Below, one piece after another: positions 1 to 6,656 of a stretch of 7,091 nucleotides of DNA (within the stretch, counting starts at the first letter, position 1; every line of letters starts with the position of its first letter). The DNA comes from an uncultured Collinsella sp. GTDB lineage: Bacteria; Actinomycetota; Coriobacteriia; Coriobacteriales; Coriobacteriaceae. The translations under genes were made by a program, and so were the position numbers. Location of the stretch: the NCBI GenBank assembly GCA_902489855.1, contig CABUBS010000108.1, positions 1 through 7,091 of the forward strand, written 5' to 3'. A model generated the notes under the pieces. That model was given only the letters and a program-made list of their open reading frames with translations. It had not been told where the DNA came from and made no database searches.

Positions 1-432
1 CGACCTTCGCTCGTCGAGGCCGAGTCCGCCGATGACGCGGACGAGGATGATGAGGAAACAGACGAGTCCGAGGACTCGCTGACCTATTCCAACGGCGTGA
101 TCGAGAAGATCGTTGCCATGGCCACCCGCGAGGTTCCGCACGTTCTGGGCATGAAGGGTAACCTCATGCATTTTGTGCAGGAGCAGTTTGGTGCCGAGAA
201 TCTGACCAAGGGCGTGACGGTCGAGGTCACCGACGACAATCGCGTGGTCGTCAACATCTCCGTCATTATCGAGTACGGCGCCTATGCGCCCGCGATCTTC
301 GACGATGTCAAGGCACGTGTCACCGAGCGCCTTGCCGCGATGACTGGCCTTGAGGTGGCGGGCGTCAACCTGCGCATCGAGGATGTCATCACCCCCGAGG
401 AGTACGAGCACCGCACCAGCCAGCACGAGTAA
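1..432 (+). CDS. Asp23/Gls24 family envelope stress response protein (5' end outside window)
   Basis: The last 143 codons of a gene that starts upstream of the window and ends at TAA 430-432. Seen: the frame is open to base 1. A very acidic stretch of Asp/Glu/Ser (visible residues about 6-26) is followed by the Asp23-type core. That core begins GVIEKIVAMATREVPHV (about 32-48), continues with KGVTVEV and VVVNISVIIEYG (about 74-95), and finishes with a tGLEVAGVNLRIEDV segment. These blocks match the repeated pattern of the family (GVi..Ia..a..eVpgV, kGVkVev, v.v...yG, VnV.v..v). Known: these small proteins sit at the inner face of the membrane in Gram-positive bacteria and are tied to cell-envelope stress. 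An internal GTG at 97 would remove the acidic part and cut into the core, so it is not a credible start. A terminator follows 52 bases downstream, so this is the last gene of its operon. Family confidence is high; the exact role is unknown. Confidence 0.9.
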   Translation, partial: RPSLVEAESADDADEDDEETDESEDSLTYSNGVIEKIVAMATREVPHVLGMKGNLMHFVQEQFGAENLTKGVTVEVTDDNRVVVNISVIIEYGAYAPAIFDDVKARVTERLAAMTGLEVAGVNLRIEDVITPEEYEHRTSQHE

Positions 433-484
433 CCTTCCAAAAAGGGACAGGTTTGTTTTGGTAGGTTTTATCTGTGAAAACGTT

Positions 485-526
485 AAACGGCCGACCGCGC
501 AAGCAAAAGCGTGGCCGGCTGTTTTT
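485..526 (+). terminator. Rho-independent terminator of the Asp23-family gene
   Basis: A 16-pair stem (485-500 with 509-524) closes an 8-base A-rich loop (501-508). The only flaws are one A-C mismatch (494/515) and two G-T pairs (497/512 and 489/520). The outer A-T pairs merge into a run of five T at 522-526. It stands 52 bases after the stop codon and before the candidate promoter of the next gene, so it separates the two transcripts. Confidence 0.85.
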
Positions 527-567
527 GTACGCTCCCGATGTAGTCATACCGCTCGTCTAACTAGGGG

Positions 568-595
568 TTGCAATCGTCGCGTTCCGCGTTACCCT
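568..595 (+). promoter_or_regulatory. Candidate sigma-70-type promoter of the YitT-family gene
   Basis: TTGCAA at 568-573 (4/6 to TTGACA) and TACCCT at 590-595 (3/6 to TATAAT) are separated by 16 bases. They lie after the terminator at 485-526 and about 44 bases before the start codon, leaving room for a short leader. The match is modest; position is the main support. Confidence 0.4.
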
Positions 596-638
596 AATGG
601 GCGCATTGTTTCCAAATTGTTAACGAGGGGTTGCCGTA

Positions 639-1661
639 ATGGCTGACGAGCACGAAACAGAAAGCAAGGCATGGGCGATTGAGGCCGCCGCGGCAGAGGC
701 GGCATCGCGTGCTGCCGAGGAGATGCATCGTCCTCCCGTGGTGCCGATGGAGCGCGTGGTTGATCGCACCGATATCGAGCGCGGCGAGCGTGCCGGCCAA
801 AAGCGCAGCCAGGAGCCGGGCTTCCCGCGCTTTTTTGCCGAGCTCAATCTGGGCCTGATTCTTACGGCCTTTGCCATCGTTGCGTTTAAAACCCCTAATC
901 ACTTTGCTTTTGGCGGCACCTCGGGCGTGTCGGTCATTCTGTCCACGCTGTTCCCGACCCTGCCCGTCGGCGTCTTTATGTGGATTATCAACGCGGTTCT
1001 CGTCGTTTTGGGCTTTATCTTTTTGGAGCGCAAGGCAATCCTGTGGAGCGTCTTCGCCTCGTTTGCGTTGTCCGCCTATGTTTCGCTGTTTGAGCTCTTT
1101 ATTCCGACCGATGTCTCTCTGACGGGTGATATGTGGCTCGACCTGTGCTTTGCCGTCATCTTGCCGGCGCTCGGCAGCGCTATTGTCTTTGACATCGGCG
1201 CCTCGACGGGTGGCACGGACATTCTCGCTATGATCCTCAAGCGCCGCACGACGCTCGAGATTGGCCGCGCCCTGCTGCTGGTCGATATCGGCATCGTGAC
1301 CATCGCGGCCTTTTTGTATGGCCCGCGTGTCGGTCTGTATTGCGTGCTCGGCCTGTTTGCCAAGACACTCGTGGTCGACAAAGCCATCGAGAGCATTCAC
1401 CTGCGCAAAGTCTGCACGGTCATTTGTTCCGAGCCCCTTAAGGTCGAGGAGTTTATCGTCAAGCATCTCAACCGCACGGCGACCATCAGCCGCGGCTACG
1501 GTGCCTTCTCGGGCAAGTGCGTGACGGTGATCATGAGCGTGCTGAGCCGTCGCGAGGCCGTGCAACTGCGCCGCTATGCGCGCGAAGTCGATCCGGGTGC
1601 CTTTATCACGATTGTCGACAGCTCCGAGATCGTCGGCAAGGGCTTCCGCGGAACGAACTAG
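639..1661 (+). CDS. YitT family membrane protein with C-terminal DUF2179 domain
   Basis: A 340-residue integral membrane protein. Seen: an unusually long charged and Ala-rich N-terminal arm (about 1-65), predicted cytoplasmic. It is followed by hydrophobic segments at roughly 70-86, 108-129, 134-155, 166-186, 209-228 and 229-245. Two Gly-rich motifs characteristic of the family are present: FGGTSGVS (91-98) and STGGTD (189-194), each in a membrane-linked half. A soluble alpha/beta domain at about 255-335 matches the DUF2179 tail of YitT proteins. The start is set by ATG 639 with GAGGGG at 625-630, 8 bases upstream. Known: YitT/DUF161 proteins are widespread in Firmicutes and Actinobacteria; their transport substrate is not settled. 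Related proteins are usually about 280-300 residues, and the surplus here is the N-terminal arm. The gene has its own upstream terminator and candidate promoter. No hairpin with a T-run was seen after its stop, so read-through into the next gene is possible. Confidence 0.9.
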   Translation: MADEHETESKAWAIEAAAAEAASRAAEEMHRPPVVPMERVVDRTDIERGERAGQKRSQEPGFPRFFAELNLGLILTAFAIVAFKTPNHFAFGGTSGVSVILSTLFPTLPVGVFMWIINAVLVVLGFIFLERKAILWSVFASFALSAYVSLFELFIPTDVSLTGDMWLDLCFAVILPALGSAIVFDIGASTGGTDILAMILKRRTTLEIGRALLLVDIGIVTIAAFLYGPRVGLYCVLGLFAKTLVVDKAIESIHLRKVCTVICSEPLKVEEFIVKHLNRTATISRGYGAFSGKCVTVIMSVLSRREAVQLRRYAREVDPGAFITIVDSSEIVGKGFRGTN

Positions 1662-1727
1662 CACAGACGTATTCAACGAACCGCCTGCTGGCGCCGTGTA
1701 CCATGCAAATCGGTCATCTTTGAGTAT

Positions 1728-1756
1728 TTGACCCCACATTGGGCAATAATGATGCT
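1728..1756 (+). promoter_or_regulatory. Weak candidate promoter of the zinc-ribbon membrane protein gene
   Basis: TTGACC at 1728-1733 (5/6 to the -35 consensus) is followed after 17 bases by GATGCT at 1751-1756 (3/6 to the -10 consensus). An alternative pair is TTGAGT 1720-1725 with AATAAT 1745-1750, at a long 19-base spacing. The 149-base gap after the YitT gene is large enough for a separate promoter. Neither pair is strong. Confidence 0.3.
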
Positions 1757-1797
1757 AAAGACAACGTTTGCGATCCAAGTGATTCGTTCAAGATGCG

Positions 1798-1803
1798 AAG
1801 GGA
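1798..1803 (+). promoter_or_regulatory. Ribosome binding site fixing the start at 1811
   Basis: AAGGGA lies 7 bases before ATG 1811. In-frame upstream alternatives (TTG 1739, ATG 1793) lack a comparable site. A start at 1811 also puts the first zinc-ribbon cysteine at residue 3, as is usual for proteins that open with this domain. Confidence 0.75.
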
Positions 1804-1810
1804 TGATTCT

Positions 1811-3094
1811 ATGTTCTGCTCGCAGTGTGGCGCCCCCATGGGCGATAACGACAAGTTCTGCGGCGTGTGTGGTGCTCCTAATGCCGGTGCCGCTGGCCCC
1901 GCTCCCCAGGGACAGCCTCAGCCCCAGCAGTTTGTTCCGCAACCGCCCGTGGCGAATGCGCCAAAGGGCTGTGTGGCTCAGGCGTTCCAAGATATGACCA
2001 AGACTCCGGGTGTGCTTCAGCGTGTATGCCAAATCGCGTTTTTGCCGGCGCTGATTTGCGTTGTGTCGGTGCTCGTGTTGTTTATTCCCGTTATTGGCGG
2101 CATTGCGGCTGCCATCGGCTTTTTGGCAGCTTGCATTGCGAGCGTGTGCGGTTCCGGCTTTGGCATCGAGTGGGGTCGCGATCTGTCGCTTAAGATCGAT
2201 GACGGCATGGATCGTCCGCTGATGCGTTCCACGTCGTTTGGTCTCGGAGTCTTTTCGAGCGTTATTTCGGTCGTGCTCGAGGTTATCGCTGCCATTCCCG
2301 TTATCGGTGTAGTGCTTTCGCTGGTGGAGGGCGTGGTAATTGGCGCTGCGGGCTCGTATTCTTATTACGGCTCTTATGCGCTCGAGGCTGCGCTGTTTGG
2401 CTCGCTTGGCCTGCTTGTCCTGGCGCTAATTGCCTCGGCGATTCTGGGTGTCTTCTTTAAGATGTTCGCCGACATCGCCGTGATGCACTTTGCGGTGACC
2501 GGGCGTGTCGAGAGCGCGTTTTCGCTCGATAAGGTCTGGGCGGCGTTTAAGCACAACAAGACCAAGCTGTTCTGTGCTTCGTTCCTTCCCGAGTTTTTGA
2601 CGGGCCTGGTCGCCAACGTTGTCACATGGATCTTGACGGTCGTCTTTGGCGCCATTGCCTCTGTCGGTATGTATAGCTACTACTATCGTCCTACGGGTAT
2701 TGAGGCAATTGTTACCGGCGGTGGCGTCACGCTCGCGCTGTTCCTGGTGCTGGTCGCTTTCGTCACCGTATTTCTTACGGTTTTTGGCAAGATGCTCAAG
2801 CACCGTGCCGTTGGCTATTGGGTTGCACGTTATGCAAGCGAATGGGCCGATGAGGATAAGGACGACGTCCTGACTTTTGTATTGCCCTTCGAGAAGAAGT
2901 CCGCTGCTTCGGGTTACAGTGCTCCGGATGCTTCGCCGGCACCTGCACCCGCTCCCGCGACCGAGCCTGAGCCGGCGCCCGAGTCTGAGACGGCATCTGA
3001 GCCCGAGCCTGCGCTTGAGCCTGAGCCTGAGCCGGCACCTGCACCTGAGTCGGCGTCCGAGCCAAGCTCCGACGAGGAACCTCAGGACGAGTAG
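1811..3094 (+). CDS. Zinc-ribbon, multi-pass membrane protein (DUF4013-like) with Pro/Glu-rich tail
   Basis: A 427-residue protein in three parts. First, a short zinc ribbon with two CxxC knuckles, C3-x2-C6 and C17-x2-C20, is followed by a Gly/Pro/Gln linker (about 21-50). Second, a membrane region holds hydrophobic stretches at about 75-95, 97-113, 145-160, 162-180, 195-216, 263-284 and 305-327, suggesting six or seven crossings. Within it, GFGIEWGRDLSLKIDDGMDRPL (116-137) is followed by a FGLGVF segment. That arrangement recalls DUF4013 membrane proteins, where a conserved Arg/Gly/Asp/Pro loop follows the first helices. Third, a low-complexity tail (about 376-427) rich in Pro, Glu and Ala ends in acidic residues. 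The function is unknown. Double-CxxC ribbons at the N-terminus of membrane proteins are common in Coriobacteriia and related groups, and probably serve assembly or protein contact. The gene converges on the M20 gene and ends before a shared terminator. The membrane and zinc-ribbon calls are firm; the DUF4013 label is inference. Confidence 0.8.
   Translation: MFCSQCGAPMGDNDKFCGVCGAPNAGAAGPAPQGQPQPQQFVPQPPVANAPKGCVAQAFQDMTKTPGVLQRVCQIAFLPALICVVSVLVLFIPVIGGIAAAIGFLAACIASVCGSGFGIEWGRDLSLKIDDGMDRPLMRSTSFGLGVFSSVISVVLEVIAAIPVIGVVLSLVEGVVIGAAGSYSYYGSYALEAALFGSLGLLVLALIASAILGVFFKMFADIAVMHFAVTGRVESAFSLDKVWAAFKHNKTKLFCASFLPEFLTGLVANVVTWILTVVFGAIASVGMYSYYYRPTGIEAIVTGGGVTLALFLVLVAFVTVFLTVFGKMLKHRAVGYWVARYASEWADEDKDDVLTFVLPFEKKSAASGYSAPDASPAPAPAPATEPEPAPESETASEPEPALEPEPEPAPAPESASEPSSDEEPQDE
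2936..3064 (+). repeat. Low-complexity Pro-Ala/Glu-Pro coding repeat
   Basis: Codons 376-418 of the zinc-ribbon protein are a run of imperfect Pro-Ala and Glu-Pro dipeptides with the core EPEPAP, broken by Ser and Thr. The DNA is built from recurring gag-cct and gcg/gca-cct hexamers, so length change by slippage is plausible. Such tails are typically extended and unstructured and can span a distance or bind partners. Confidence 0.7.
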
Positions 3095-3120
3095 CCATGC
3101 CGTCTGCCATTTGGGGACGG

Positions 3121-3137
3121 GGTAGAAACGGTAGAAA
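3121..3137 (+). repeat. Short tandem intergenic repeat
   Basis: GGTAGAAA occurs at 3121-3128 and again at 3130-3137. The octamer GGGGACGG just before it (3113-3120) recurs in the 5' stem of the downstream terminator (3157-3164). It may be part of a dispersed intergenic repeat, or may be chance. Confidence 0.35.
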
Positions 3138-3152
3138 TAGCGCTTGACAAAT

Positions 3153-3191
3153 AAGCGGGGACGGACGTGCCGAAGCGTCCGCCCCCGCTTT
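3153..3191. terminator. Bidirectional terminator between convergent genes
   Basis: A 15-pair GC-rich stem (3153-3167 with 3176-3190) has a single A-C mismatch (3161/3182) and an 8-base loop (3168-3175). On the plus strand it ends in TTT at 3189-3191. On the minus strand it is followed by an A/T-rich TTATTTG run read from 3154 to 3148. It lies 58 bases after the zinc-ribbon gene and 44 bases beyond the end of the M20 gene, so it can stop both transcripts. Confidence 0.8.
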
Positions 3192-3234
3192 GATATCGCG
3201 ATGCGGCTATGACTGCGAGATGCCAGCGAATCGA

Positions 3235-4698
3235 TTACTCGTCGTGCTTCTCCTCACGGCGTGCAGCAGCGCGTGCGTCGTGGATGCCCTTGATCGCGGC
3301 ATGGCGAGCCGTTCGGGCATCATGGATGGCGTCGCGAGCCTCGGCGGTCGTCGCCTTGGCAGAGCGCAACTTGGCGGCCAGATCGGGGTTGGTTTCGGCG
3401 ACCGCGGTAATCGCGGGGCCGTCGAGCTCCTCTTGCGTGGGCTCGGCCAAAAAGTCGATAGCATACTGGGCGGCCACCATGGAGCCCTTTGCCAGCACGG
3501 TCTCGTCAATCTTGTAAAAGCAGGAATGCTGGGCGTACGTGGCGCCAATCTGGGGGTTGCGCGTGCCAACAAAGGCAAGAACGCCCGGCACGCGGCGCAG
3601 GTACTCCGAAAAGTCTTCGCCCGAAAGCGTGCCGCGGTAATGGCCCTCGCCTGTGGGGCCCAGGCACTTGAGCACGGCTTGGCGGCAGCGCTCGCTCGAG
3701 GCGACCTCGTTTTCGACCTTGTAGTTGGCGATGGTGTAGTCGGTGAGCTCTGCCTCGGCGCCCAAGGCGGCCGCGGTATGCTCCACGATGCGACGCATAA
3801 GCTCCGGCATTTCCTCGTGGGTCGAATCGCCGTAGGTGCGCACCGTGCCGGCGAGGTAGGCCGTGCCGGCGATAACGTTGCGCGCGGTTCCGCCGTGCAG
3901 CTCGCCGACGGTGATGACCGCCGGCTCGTAGGGGCTAATCTCGCGCGAAACGATAGTCTGCAAGGCGTTGACGATCTCGGCGGCAACCATAACGGCGTCG
4001 TGGCCGCGCTGGGGCATGGCGCCGTGGCACGAGGTGCCGCGTACGTCGATACGGAACCAGTCGGTATTGGCCATGCGCGGTCCGGGCTCGCAGCTCACGG
4101 TGCCGGCGTCGACTTCGCTCCAGATATGCGCGGCGTAGGCACCATCAACGCCGTCGAGCACACCCGTGCCGATCATGAGCTTGGCGCCCTGGCCGTTTTC
4201 CTCGCTGGGCTGGAAGACGATACGGACCTCGCCGTGGATGTCGTCGGTCATGTGGCGCAGAATCTGCAGTGTGCCGAGCATCATGGCGATGTGACAATCG
4301 TGGCCGCAGGCGTGCATGCAGCCCTCGTTGACGCTGGCGAACTCCTCGCCGGTCTGCTCGGTGACGGGCAGGGCGTCGATATCGGCGCGCAGCAGGATGC
4401 GGCGGCGCGGCGTGCCGTCCTCGCGGTAGGCATCGGGCGCGGTGCCGCACAGGGTTGCCACCAAGCCGGTCTTGAGCGGACGCTCATAGGGGATGTTCAT
4501 GGCGTCGAGCTGGTTGGCGATGTCGGAGGTTGTGCGTTCCTCGGCAAGGCTCAGCTCCGGATGCTTATGGAAGTGCCGGCGCTGTTTGATGATATAGGGT
4601 TCAAACTCGGCGGCGATATCCTGGATGGCCGCGGTGACGTCGTCTGCCGCGCGAACCTCAGTTGCCGCCATAATCTGCTGTGCTTTGGTCTTGGTCAT
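3235..4698 (-). CDS. M20D family metal-dependent amidohydrolase/peptidase (hippurate or N-acyl amino acid hydrolase type)
   Basis: A 487-residue cytoplasmic hydrolase expected to split N-acyl amino acids or small peptides using two metal ions. Seen: RRHFHKHPELS (40-50), RADIDALP (104-111), ACGHD (130-134), PSEE (164-167), AAHIW (189-193), the dimerization-domain motif GTSCHGAMPQRGHDA (221-235), SGEDFS (359-364) and AQHSCFYKID (389-398). By comparison with plant and bacterial M20D enzymes, C131, H133, E167, H191 and H391 are the metal ligands and E166 is the general base. All are intact. Start ATG (complement of 4696-4698) has AAGGAG 9 bases upstream (complement of 4708-4713). A later Met at residue 10 lacks this support. 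Odd: M20D enzymes normally end soon after the last ligand helix, at about 380-420 residues. Here about 65 extra residues follow, Ala-rich and charged with an IHDAR repeat. The gene diverges from the YtcJ-like enzyme. Family is certain; the substrate is not. Confidence 0.93.
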   Translation of the reverse strand: MTKTKAQQIMAATEVRAADDVTAAIQDIAAEFEPYIIKQRRHFHKHPELSLAEERTTSDIANQLDAMNIPYERPLKTGLVATLCGTAPDAYREDGTPRRRILLRADIDALPVTEQTGEEFASVNEGCMHACGHDCHIAMMLGTLQILRHMTDDIHGEVRIVFQPSEENGQGAKLMIGTGVLDGVDGAYAAHIWSEVDAGTVSCEPGPRMANTDWFRIDVRGTSCHGAMPQRGHDAVMVAAEIVNALQTIVSREISPYEPAVITVGELHGGTARNVIAGTAYLAGTVRTYGDSTHEEMPELMRRIVEHTAAALGAEAELTDYTIANYKVENEVASSERCRQAVLKCLGPTGEGHYRGTLSGEDFSEYLRRVPGVLAFVGTRNPQIGATYAQHSCFYKIDETVLAKGSMVAAQYAIDFLAEPTQEELDGPAITAVAETNPDLAAKLRSAKATTAEARDAIHDARTARHAAIKGIHDARAAARREEKHDE

Positions 4699-4779
4699 GG
4701 TCGATTGCTCCTTGCTGTGCCATCACGCAACTCGTACAAGCTTTCTCCAGTATGCCACCTGCCGCTGGGACTGGTAAAG

Positions 4780-4800
4780 TTGCCGTTTGCCGCTTGGCAT
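4780..4800 (+). repeat. Three tandem heptamers in the divergent region
   Basis: ttgccgt (4780-4786), ttgccgc (4787-4793) and ttggcat (4794-4800) follow each other directly. The first two differ at one base, and the third has further changes. They lie at the upstream edge of the minus-strand promoter candidate and overlap the plus-strand -35-like box, a place where a regulator could act on both genes. Operator function is inference. Confidence 0.35.
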
Positions 4801-4855
4801 TTTGTAACGGGAGCGGGGGAGTACACTCGGGGGTGTTGAATTTCCTGCCAGAGAT

Positions 4856-4860
4856 GGGGA
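4856..4860 (+). promoter_or_regulatory. Ribosome binding site favouring the start at 4866
   Basis: GGGGA lies 5 bases before ATG 4866. The in-frame ATG 4854 overlaps this site and has only a weak GAG before it. Both starts give essentially the same enzyme, 545 or 549 residues. Confidence 0.55.
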
Positions 4861-4865
4861 CGCCC

Positions 4866-6503
4866 ATGCACCATATTGATCGGATCGTTCGCTCCAAAAA
4901 CGTCTTTACCGCCCAGGACGGCGTCGATACCACCCGCGAGCTGGCAATTGCCATCTCCGGCGACCGTATTGTCGCGGTCGGCGCACCCGATGACGTGATC
5001 GCCGCCGCTCCCGCCGCCACGTCGGTTATCGACTACGGCGAGCAGTTTGTCTGCCCCGGTTTCCATGACGCTCATCTGCACTTCTTCCATACCTCGGTCG
5101 GTTCCTCGCCGTACATGCTCATGGATATGGGCACGTCCGAGGCGGCGCTGGTGCAACATGCGCTCGAGTTTTCCCAGGACCTGCCCGACGACGCTTGGGT
5201 TGTGACGCAAGGTTGGCGCGACTATCGCTGGGATCCGCCCGAGCATCCTACCAAGGCGTCGCTCGACGCGGCCTCCCCCGATCGCCCCTGTGTTATGTAC
5301 TCGGGTGACGGTCATACGCTGTGGCTCAATAGCCGCGCGCTCGAGGCGCTCGGCGTCACACGCGACAGCGAGCCGCCAGCGGGCGGCAGCTACGACAAGG
5401 ATGCAAACGGCGAGCTCACGGGCATTGCTCACGAGGCGGCTGCCATGCAGCTGCTACCGCGCTGCCTTGAGTGGCTGGGCGAGGACCGCATCGCGAGCGC
5501 CTATGCCGACCAAATGAAGCGTATGGCCGAGCAGGGCATCACCTCGATCTGCGACATGTCGCTCATGCCCATGCCGGGCTGCGACTTTATTCGCGACGAT
5601 GTCTACGACAAGCTGCAGGCGACTGGCAAGCTAGGCATCCGCGCGCATCTGTTCCCCACGCTGCTGGATGACCAGTCGCGCTTGGAAGAACTCCAGACCC
5701 GCTACGCGAACAACGCACTGCTCTCGGCGCCGGGCTTTAAACAGTTCTTTGACGGCGTGTCGAGCGAGCATACCGCATACCTCACTGAGCCCTATACCAA
5801 CCCGCGCTTCCCGGGCGACCAGGGTCGCCTGACGGTTCCTGTCGAGCGCATGCGCAAGTTGGTTCTGGCGGCAGCCGAGCGCGGCCACACCGTGCGCATC
5901 CACGTTATCGGCGACGGTGCCATCCATGCCGCACTCGATATCTTTGAGGAGGCGGCAGAGCTCTACGGTCTGCCCCCGCACGGTCATAACACGCTCGAGC
6001 ATCTGGAGAATCTGCTGCCTGAGGACATCGATCGTCTGCGCAAGCTCAACGTCATTGCCTCGAGCCAGCCTTGCCACATCACGCTCGACCCGGGTGGCCC
6101 GGAGCGCGACCTGGGCCTGGAACGCAGCCGCATCATGTGGCCGTTTGCGACCTATAAGCAGCGCGGCATCCGCCAAGCTTTCGGTACCGATAGCCCCATC
6201 ACAGCCGTTACCAGCATGAACGTGCTCTACACGGCCATCACGCGCCAAGACCCCCGCAGTCACTGGCCCGAGGGCGGCTGGTTACCGAGCGAGCGCATCG
6301 ACGCGGCAACGGCCCTGCGCAACTACACGCTTGGCAGTGCGTACGCAGTGGGCGACGAGCAAAACCTCGGCAGCCTGGAGCCCGGCAAATACGCCGATCT
6401 GGTAGTCCTGGACCAAAACCCGCTCACTGTCGATCCACAAGAGCTCCAGGTCACCAAGGTTCAGGCCACCTACCTGGCAGGTAACTTGATTTACGAGCGC
6501 TAA
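4866..6503 (+). CDS. YtcJ-like metal-dependent amidohydrolase (amidohydrolase family 3)
   Basis: A 545-residue cytoplasmic hydrolase of the amidohydrolase superfamily; relatives include YtcJ and N-substituted formamide deformylase. Seen, in order: an N-terminal beta segment (RIVAVGAPDDV, 35-45); the metal-binding PGFHDAHLH (64-72, H70 and H72); FKQFFDG (291-297), whose K292 stands where the family's bridging lysine is expected; RIHVIGDGAIH (344-354, H346); TLEHLENL (376-383, H379); FGTDSPI (439-445, D442); and the C-terminal GKYADLVVLD (507-516). Every metal or catalytic position I can place is intact and the length is normal for the family, so it should be active. Substrates in the family vary widely (formamides, acylated amines, ring amides), so none is claimed. 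It starts 167 bases from the divergent M20 gene, the only other hydrolase nearby, and is followed at once by a terminator, so it is probably transcribed alone. An in-frame extension upstream of 4854 would overlap the M20 start and is rejected. Confidence 0.92.
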   Translation: MHHIDRIVRSKNVFTAQDGVDTTRELAIAISGDRIVAVGAPDDVIAAAPAATSVIDYGEQFVCPGFHDAHLHFFHTSVGSSPYMLMDMGTSEAALVQHALEFSQDLPDDAWVVTQGWRDYRWDPPEHPTKASLDAASPDRPCVMYSGDGHTLWLNSRALEALGVTRDSEPPAGGSYDKDANGELTGIAHEAAAMQLLPRCLEWLGEDRIASAYADQMKRMAEQGITSICDMSLMPMPGCDFIRDDVYDKLQATGKLGIRAHLFPTLLDDQSRLEELQTRYANNALLSAPGFKQFFDGVSSEHTAYLTEPYTNPRFPGDQGRLTVPVERMRKLVLAAAERGHTVRIHVIGDGAIHAALDIFEEAAELYGLPPHGHNTLEHLENLLPEDIDRLRKLNVIASSQPCHITLDPGGPERDLGLERSRIMWPFATYKQRGIRQAFGTDSPITAVTSMNVLYTAITRQDPRSHWPEGGWLPSERIDAATALRNYTLGSAYAVGDEQNLGSLEPGKYADLVVLDQNPLTVDPQELQVTKVQATYLAGNLIYER

Positions 6504-6522
6504 GTATTCATGCCGTACCGTT

Positions 6523-6577
6523 AAGCGCGGCTCGGACAGCCTATTTTGGGATAGCGCTCGAGCCGCGTTTGCGTTTT
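6523..6577 (+). terminator. Bulged rho-independent terminator of the YtcJ-like gene
   Basis: A perfect 9-pair GC-rich stem (6526-6534 with 6559-6567) is extended outward by a G-T and two A-T pairs. After a 3-base bulge (6535-6537), a second helix (6538-6544 with 6551-6558, one bulged C) closes a 6-base loop. T-rich sequence follows, ending in TTTT at 6574-6577. It begins 20 bases after the stop codon. Confidence 0.75.
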
Positions 6578-6615
6578 GGTGGGGATCCGCCATGAGCGTC
6601 CCTGCTCTGTTGGAT

Positions 6616-6653
6616 TTGGGTGCGGGGCGGAGGTACTGCTGCCCCGCGCTCAA
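6616..6653 (+). other. Stable GC-rich hairpin downstream of the terminator
   Basis: A 15-pair stem (6616-6630 with 6639-6653) includes a run of seven Watson-Crick pairs, GCGGGGC with GCCCCGC (6622-6628 with 6641-6647), three G-T pairs and no mismatch. The loop is 8 bases (6631-6638). Only TTT follows (6654-6656), so it is a poor terminator by itself. It could be a back-up terminator or part of a structured RNA. Confidence 0.55.
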
Positions 6654-6656
6654 TTT

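Larger units (their letters stand above)
4699..4865. promoter_or_regulatory. Divergent control region of the two amidohydrolase genes
   Basis: This 167-base gap must hold the promoters of both genes. For the minus strand a candidate is TTTACC (complement of 4773-4778) and CATACT (complement of 4749-4754), 18 bases apart, each 4/6 to consensus. For the plus strand, TTGGCA at 4794-4799 is 5/6 to the -35 box, but the best -10 candidate, TACACT at 4822-4827, is 22 bases away. No convincing plus-strand promoter was therefore found. Three tandem heptamers lie between the two. Confidence 0.4.

Noticed and set aside
594..1739. 381-codon minus-strand open frame opposite the YitT gene
   Set aside because: Antisense shadow with an Asp/Arg/His-rich translation, no ribosome binding site, and an end that crosses the plus-strand promoter and start region.
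3144..3149. Perfect TTGACA -35 box
   Set aside because: No -10 box at 16-18 bases; that position lies inside the terminator hairpin, and the gene to the right is on the opposite strand.
3190..4839. 549-codon plus-strand open frame opposite the M20 gene
   Set aside because: It is the antisense of a gene with complete M20 motifs. Its Gly/Val/Ala/His-rich translation resembles no protein, and it arises from G/C-rich third positions.
4680..4853. Upstream in-frame extension of the YtcJ-like gene
   Set aside because: It would overlap the start of the divergent M20 gene, has no ribosome binding site and adds residues not seen in the family.
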